Below are positions 59,318 through 64,000 of a DNA stretch of 64,000 nt, in pieces. Location of the stretch: the NCBI GenBank assembly GCA_038030265.1, contig CM075943.1:45694001-45758000 (forward strand). The letters are read 5' to 3'. The stretch's first letter is position 1, and each line of letters starts with the position of its first letter. The DNA is from Corythucha ciliata (Eukaryota > Arthropoda > Insecta > Hemiptera > Tingidae). The notes beneath the pieces are model-generated. The model was not told the origin of the DNA. It saw only the letters and a program-made list of their open reading frames with translations, and ran no database searches. The translations under genes were made by a program, and so were the position numbers.

Positions 59318-59440
59318 GGCGCCATGTTCGTTCTTATCAGTTTAATAAGATAGGTTGGGGGTGGTTTGTTGACATTCACAAAACATGAACAAAAGGTGGA
59401 TTGTAGAAGGCTGATAATTGATAAGAGCGAACATGGCGTC
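59318..59440. repeat. Small inverted repeat upstream of the Copia element
   Basis: GGCGCCATGTTCGTTCTTATCA near 59318 is mirrored by TGATAAGAGCGAACATGGCG near 59418. Outside it, AAGGAACCT (59287) and AGGTTCTC (59465) may extend the pairing. Probably a decayed MITE. Confidence 0.55.
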
Positions 59441-59620
59441 TGTGATTTTACCTGTCTGATTATAGGTTCTCTAGCTTGACGTATGTTTAAAAAAAAAAAA
59501 ATTTTTGTTCATCTTCCTTTCTCGGTTTTCAGTCCTTGTCATTTCTTTCATTCCTTAAATACAATTTGATTTCTTATTCTCACTTCTTTATTTCATACGC
59601 AATTCCACCCATTTTTAAGT

Positions 59621-59636
59621 GGTTATGGGCCCAGCG
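59621..59636 (+). promoter_or_regulatory. Copia primer-binding site (initiator tRNA-Met internal fragment type)
   Basis: GGTTATGGGCCCAGCG matches the class of Copia primer sites complementary to the anticodon-stem region of initiator tRNA-Met, as in Drosophila copia. It lies 62 bp upstream of the ORF. The 5' LTR should end just before it, but its start could not be set. Confidence 0.7.
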
Positions 59637-59697
59637 TCTGAAGCAAGAAGTTGAGTGAGAAGGTAGTTCGAAGTTGTTCGCACCGGAATTCGCGGTC

Positions 59698-61918
59698 ATG
59701 TCGGGAGCAGCGGTTCGAGTCAGTGGTTTTCCTTCGGTCGGCAAATTAAGTGGTAGTGATGACTACAACAACTGGAAATTCGCGCTGAAGAATGTCCTGA
59801 TCAAGGAGAAGTTGTGGGCGTACATAACCGGGGATGCATACGGGGAAGGGAAGACACCGGATCCGGAAAAAGACGCGGACGCGCTGGCCACAATTGGTTT
59901 GTACGTAGAACCACACATTTATCCTTATATTCGAAATTGTTCAAGGGCGAAGGAGGCTTGGGACGAGCTGTCTAAATCTTTCGAAGACAAGGGCTTAAAC
60001 AGGAGGATTAGTTTGATCGATGCCCTGCTGGATCAAAGACTCGACAAGCATGGATCGATGCATGACTACGTCACGTCAATCATGACCATTGCTCACAAAT
60101 TGAAGGACATTGGTAAGGGATTAGATGACGATTTCATTGCAGTTATCATGTTGAGAGGACTACCGCAAGAATATAGACCCATGCGAATGGCACTGGAAAA
60201 CTCGTCTGTTCGGATCACGTCTGAGTTGGTGCGTGTTCAGTTACTCCAGGAGGATCTTAAATCGGTCAGTAGTACAACACAAAATGAGTGTGCACTTTTG
60301 CTCAAAAATAAAAAAAATGTCCCTGGAAATAATAAGAAAAATGTACGTTGTTTTCGATGTAATGAGAAAGGTCATTTTAAATCAGAATGCTCGAAAGTTC
60401 CTGTAAAGGATGAACGGAATTCGTCTGGAGGTTTGGCCGGAGAAAAAGGCTCAAGTAGGCAAAAAAAGTGGAGTCTATTTGGTGCGTTCGCCGTCGCCGA
60501 TTTTTCTCGAGACGATATTTTTATTGACTCGTGTTGTTCGACTAGTTTAACTCCGCGGAAAGATTGGTTGCGGAATTATCGTGAAGACGTCAACGGTAAA
60601 CTAGCTTGTGCAAATAAAAAACATTCGTTAGAATTTTCAGGATCTGGTGACGTCGAAATAAAAATTAGAGGGGAACCCCGTCAAATTCATGACATGATTT
60701 ATGCCCCGGATGCTTCTGCAAATCTTTTGTCGGTTTTCCAGATGACTCAGAAAGGTTTGTGCGTACATTTTGATTCAAAAGGTTGTCGCATTTTTCTCGA
60801 GTCGGAATGCAATGTTGAGGGCGAGGCTGTGGCTACTGGTTCACCGGTTGGAGGGGTTTATAAGCTTAACGACGTGAGTATTCCCAACAGCAAAACAGTT
60901 TTTTCGGTTACCTGCCGGGAAAAAGCTTCGTACGCTTTGCGGCACAAGCGGCTCGGTCACATCAACCGTAAATCGGCAGAGTTACTGCGAGATGGTTTGG
61001 TCAGTGGTGTGAATTTCGATGACAATGATTCTACTCAATGTGAGCCATGCATTTTGGGTAAGCAACATCGCGATCCATTTAAACATAGTGAGCGCCGGAA
61101 GTCACAGAAACTCGAGCTTGTTCATTCCGATCTATGTGGACCGATGTCGGAGGTATCTGTTGGAGGTGCAAGGTACATGATGGTTTTTGTTGACGATCAC
61201 AGTCGGATGATGTTCGCTTATTTCTTAAAATCAAAAAGTCAGGCGTTCCAAACTTTTCTGGATTTTAAAGGGTTAGTGGAGAACGAGACTGGATTAAAAA
61301 TTAAAGCCATCAGAACGGATAACGGGACGGAGTATGTCAATTCGGAGTTTACAGGCTATCTCAGGTAAAATGGAGTGCGTCATCAGCTTACGATTCCGTA
61401 CACACCGGAGAACAATGGCGTAGCCGAACGTGCCAATCGAACTATCTGTGAAATGGCACGTACCATGTTGCTGGATTCATCCATGCCGAGAAGTCTATGG
61501 GCAGAAGCATGTAATACTGCTGTCTACCTCAAAAACAGAGAACCACACAGCGCGGTGGAAGGAATTGTTCCGCAACAGTTATGGTCAGGTGAGCGAGTAA
61601 ATTTAAGTCACCTGAAAGTCTTTGGTTATACAGCTTTTGCCCATATACCCAAAACGAAGCGAAAGAAATGGGATGCTAAAAGTCGTAAACTGGTCTTCGT
61701 GGGATATTGCACCGAAAGTAAGGGATATCGCTTGATCGATCTTAAAAATCCAAATAAAATTGTCAGGGCTCGGGGCGTAGTTTTTGTAGAGCAAAAACAG
61801 GAAGAGAACAAAGTCGAGTGTTTTTCAGATGGACCAACAGATAATCAGGAGACTCAAATATACGAGGACGATGCATTACCGACGTCTGGTGATGTTTTGA
61901 ACTCCCCTCTGTCAGAAG
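59698..61918 (+). pseudogene. gag-pol: Copia element: gag, protease, integrase; RT and RNase H missing
   Basis: ATG 59698 (MSGAAVRVSG). Copia gag (NWKFALKNVLIKEKLWAYI; UBN2-like), zinc knuckle CFRCNEKGHFKSEC (about 60348), a protease region where the expected D-S-G reads DSCCST (about 60530, catalytic Gly replaced), GAG-pre-integrase (LRHKRLGHINRKSAELL ... CEPCILGKQHRDPF), and an integrase core with D (HSDLCGP), D (RTDNGTEY) and E (NNGVAERAN). An in-frame TAA at 61366-61368 interrupts the core. The frame then runs to SPLSEE and at about 61918 passes abruptly into an antisense Penelope-like sequence, so RT, RNase H and the 3' LTR are gone. Confidence 0.87.
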
Positions 61919-62458
61919 AGGTTGGAGGATGGAATTTAGGGCGTTGTCCCCTTCTTGATGGATGTGTGCCATCTCTTTGAAGAGCCGTTTGGGTAGAGAC
62001 GCCTCTATGTCAATGACTTTCACGTCATCCCATGCGCCTTGATGGCCTTCTTGACGTAAATGCACTGCTAACGCAGTATCGTTCGACCTTCCCGGCTGTT
62101 GAGGGCTCGGACTCCGTCGAGTATCCGTCTTGTGTCTACGGACCCTGTCCCGGAGAAGATTCTTCGTCTGGCCTATATATGCCTTTCCACATTGGCACGG
62201 AACTCTGTACACGACGTTGAACGCTTGGTCTCTTTCCAGATTGACATTGTACCGTCGGAGAACTCGCTTTAGCGCAGCCGACTGAGAACCAGTGTAGGGA
62301 AGCGAAGCCCATCGTGCACCACATCGGTCATCTACCGGCCTGTTGGATAACACGGGGTGGTAATATCGGTAAATCGCTTTATCAATCACCTTTCGAGGAT
62401 AGTCATTCCCCTGAAGGATTTCTCGAACAAACCTTCTTTTTCGAGTCCGAGCCCTCAA
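61919..62458 (-). pseudogene. Penelope-like element fragment: GIY-YIG endonuclease end
   Basis: The minus-strand frame from 62458 reads a linker (IDKAIYRYYHPVLS), then VVYRVPCQCGKAYIGQTKNLL, the PLE-type GIY-YIG module with its C-x-C insertion, the following R and H (RDRVRRHK), and downstream HLRQEGHQ ... and KRLFKEMAHIHQEGDNALN. The RT portion is absent upstream and the C-terminal end is cut at the junction with Copia at about 61918. PLEs prime cDNA at nicked target sites with this nuclease. Confidence 0.85.
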
Positions 62459-63066
62459 CAGCCGGGAAGGTCAAACGATACTGCGTACGGATGACGTGAA
62501 AATCATTGACAGAGAGGCGTCTCTACTCAAACGGCTCTTCAAAGAGATGGCACACATCCGTCAAGAAGGGGACAACGCCCTGAATTTCCGCTCGGACATC
62601 GAGAAGTTGCCTTCCTTTTGTGGACCGCTTTTTCGCTTGGTGGCGGGACGTCGTGAGTTGAGCCGTACGGCCTCTGGGAGTGATGTGGGGGTTGGTTGAG
62701 GGAGGTTTTTTGTAGGCAGGTGTTTTCCTTTCTGTTAACCTGATTTGTCATTGAGGAGGGGGGTTTTAATTGCTTCATTTAATTACGTTAATTGTGGGTT
62801 TTAAATGTTTTTAATTATCTAACAGGACCTCTGATTTATACGTCGGGTGTGTTTAGAATGTGAGGCTTTTGTTTCTAACGACCTGGAACTTTTTAACATT
62901 TCGGACTTTGGGTAAGACTTGTCTGGGACCATGTGGTTGTTTTCTCATATTTGGTATTGTTATTTAATGGTTTATTTTGTGTAATTTTACCATGTTTAGA
63001 GCCCTGAGGATGCTAGGATCATAGCGAAACGTAGGCGAAAATAAATAATTGAAGACTTCGACGGGT
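62443..63066 (+). pseudogene. Second Penelope-like fragment, opposite orientation, with 3' UTR
   Basis: Begins with the same block (CGAGTCCGAGCCCTCAACAG) as the minus-strand copy has at about 62115, so the two copies point away from each other. A deletion of about 40 nt follows GATACTGCG. The frame then reads KIIDREASLLKRLFKEMAHIRQEGDNALNFRSD and ends at 62699. The tail continues as an AT-rich 3' UTR ending in CCCTGAGGATGCTAGG ... GCGAAACG ... AAATAAATAA near 63060. Confidence 0.75.
63003..63040 (+). promoter_or_regulatory. Hammerhead-like core in the Penelope-like tail
   Basis: CTGAGGA (63004-63010), a possible GCTA/TAGC stem with GGATCA loop (63012-63025) and GAAAC (63026-63030) match the order of the hammerhead core CUGANGA-stem II-GAAA. 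An unpaired U and an unclear stem I/III make this tentative. PLEs are known to carry such ribozymes. Confidence 0.3.
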
Positions 63067-63219
63067 GTTTTGGCTTTTCTTCATAACTATATCAACTGTA
63101 CCCCGTCTTTCTACAACCTTTACAATTTTCCCTTTGAATGAAAGAAAAAACATTTTCCTTTGACGAAATGGTGAAAATCGCTGATGAAAATTGGGCAGAA
63201 ATGCGAATAACGAGTTTCT

Positions 63220-63537
63220 TTCGTCTATCTCATGCCCTAGCGGCTTGGGCCTTGGTCTAATTGTATTGAGTTGAGGACCAAAAATGAAGGAAATTTTGTG
63301 CTCTTTTCAATGAGCTATTTAATTTTATTTTAGCACCTGTTGATGATGTCGTAATAGTCACTTGTCGAAAAAAAAACAAAAAAAAAACAGAGGGTCATCA
63401 AAAAAACACGAAATTGGCGATATCTCGAAAACCTAGAGGAATTCCAAAAAACCTCAAATAGTAATTTCGATCACAAATGAGGTGTACTATCGCCATACTT
63501 TCTCTGTCGAGGTAATTTATGAACATCCTGTATACAT
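63220..63537 (+). repeat. Diverged single arm of the 25-kb foldback MITE family
   Basis: Shares order and sequence with 25440-25678: GTGCTCTTTYCAATG, then GGCGATATCTCGRAAAC, then AAATAGTMATTTCGATCA, TTTCTCTGTC and a TCTGTATA/CCTGTATA end. The partner arm is absent. Confidence 0.65.
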
Positions 63538-63599
63538 ATACAGTACTGTGTGTATACTATTATAGTATATACATATACACAAAATATCAAATCGAACCG

Positions 63600-63711
63600 A
63601 CCTCGGATTCGTGTTCTAGGGGTTCTGAAATGTGAAAAAAAAGTATCACAACCCATATGTGCGACCATCAGGGCGAGACCAATAGTGCATTTTTTTGAAT
63701 GAAATGCACTA
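63600..63711 (-). repeat. Dispersed repeat related to 18216-18340 (inverted)
   Basis: The AGTGCATTT palindrome (63683-63711) plus the adjoining CGCCCTGATGGTCGCAC and TTCAGAACCCCTAGAACACG blocks match the 18-kb copy on the other strand. Confidence 0.65.
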
Positions 63712-64000
63712 AAAAGGCCCTCGTGGCAAAATGCCGCGAGTGAGGCCCTTCGGCGGAGGGTCGGGAGCGGCGTCTAATATGCCTCAATTACCAACCACCG
63801 CGGAACTGTTTCGTAAACCGCTGAGTCGCTGTGTGAAGGGCCGGAGGGCACTTATTCGGCGTTTTGTAAAGATGTGCCCGCGCCCCCCCCCTTCCTCCAC
63901 CCAGGGTCAAGAGAAGTTGAAACGGGTAAAGTTTCTGATTGACCCCTTATTCTAATCGAAACCTCGGTGAAACTGTTGTAATGACCCTTCTTCTTTGTTT
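63712..64000. other. Window end, nothing firm
   Basis: An ORF at 63731-63955 (74 codons, PRVRPFGGGSG start) is GC-rich and shows no known domain. A GGCC...GGCC imperfect hairpin lies at 63716-63748. Confidence 0.4.

Noticed and set aside
63731..63955. 74-codon ORF near the right edge
   Set aside because: No domain, GC-rich and repeat-adjacent; could be an exon of something outside the window but cannot be supported.

Overview
The window looks like AT-rich eukaryotic, almost certainly animal, DNA, most likely from an arthropod. It has spliced genes, no operons, and a dense mix of BEL/Pao, Gypsy, Copia, Penelope-like and non-LTR retroelements with MULE, PIF/Harbinger, hAT and foldback (MITE-like) DNA transposons. 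I cannot name the species. No intact single-copy host gene was recognised; nearly everything codable belongs to mobile elements, and most of it is broken.

Layout. 1-6330: a minus-strand MULE-type transposase gene (SWIM zinc finger at the left edge) whose intron holds a foldback element, which in turn holds a BEL/Pao retroelement. 6480-6724: the start of a Gypsy element, cut by a 500-N gap. 7225-12460: no gene seen. 12461-17222: a PIF/Harbinger transposase fragment and Gypsy element A, bracketed by a 91-bp direct repeat. 17272-19894: two near-identical 807-bp hairpin-bearing repeats. 19950-20409: a tRNA-like sequence inside an inverted duplication. 21881-25678: two MITEs, with a 5'-truncated LINE with clear target-site duplications (TSDs) between them. 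25700-33900: gene-poor. 33901-41950: a spliced gene encoding a SWIM zinc finger and a YqaJ-type nuclease, broken by a hAT element (8-bp TSD) and by Gypsy element B (5-bp TSD, LTRs differing at one base). 41950-44870: gene-poor. 45732-50162: Gypsy element C. 50684-52141: a short deletion derivative of the same MULE family, with terminal inverted repeats (TIRs). 52142-58800: gene-poor. 58805-59235: LINE tail. 59621-61918: a Copia element. 61919-63066: two head-to-head Penelope-like fragments. 63220-63748: relics of MITE families also found near 18 kb and 25 kb.

The main biological interest is the nesting, which gives a relative history of insertions, and the very compact Gypsy element B. The 16 nt starting two bases after its 5' LTR are a perfect reverse complement of a stretch inside that LTR. 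This is the arrangement expected of a self-primed (Tf1/sushi-like) element rather than a tRNA-primed one. Also notable are the SWIM plus YqaJ gene and the possible ribozyme-like motif in the Penelope-like tail.
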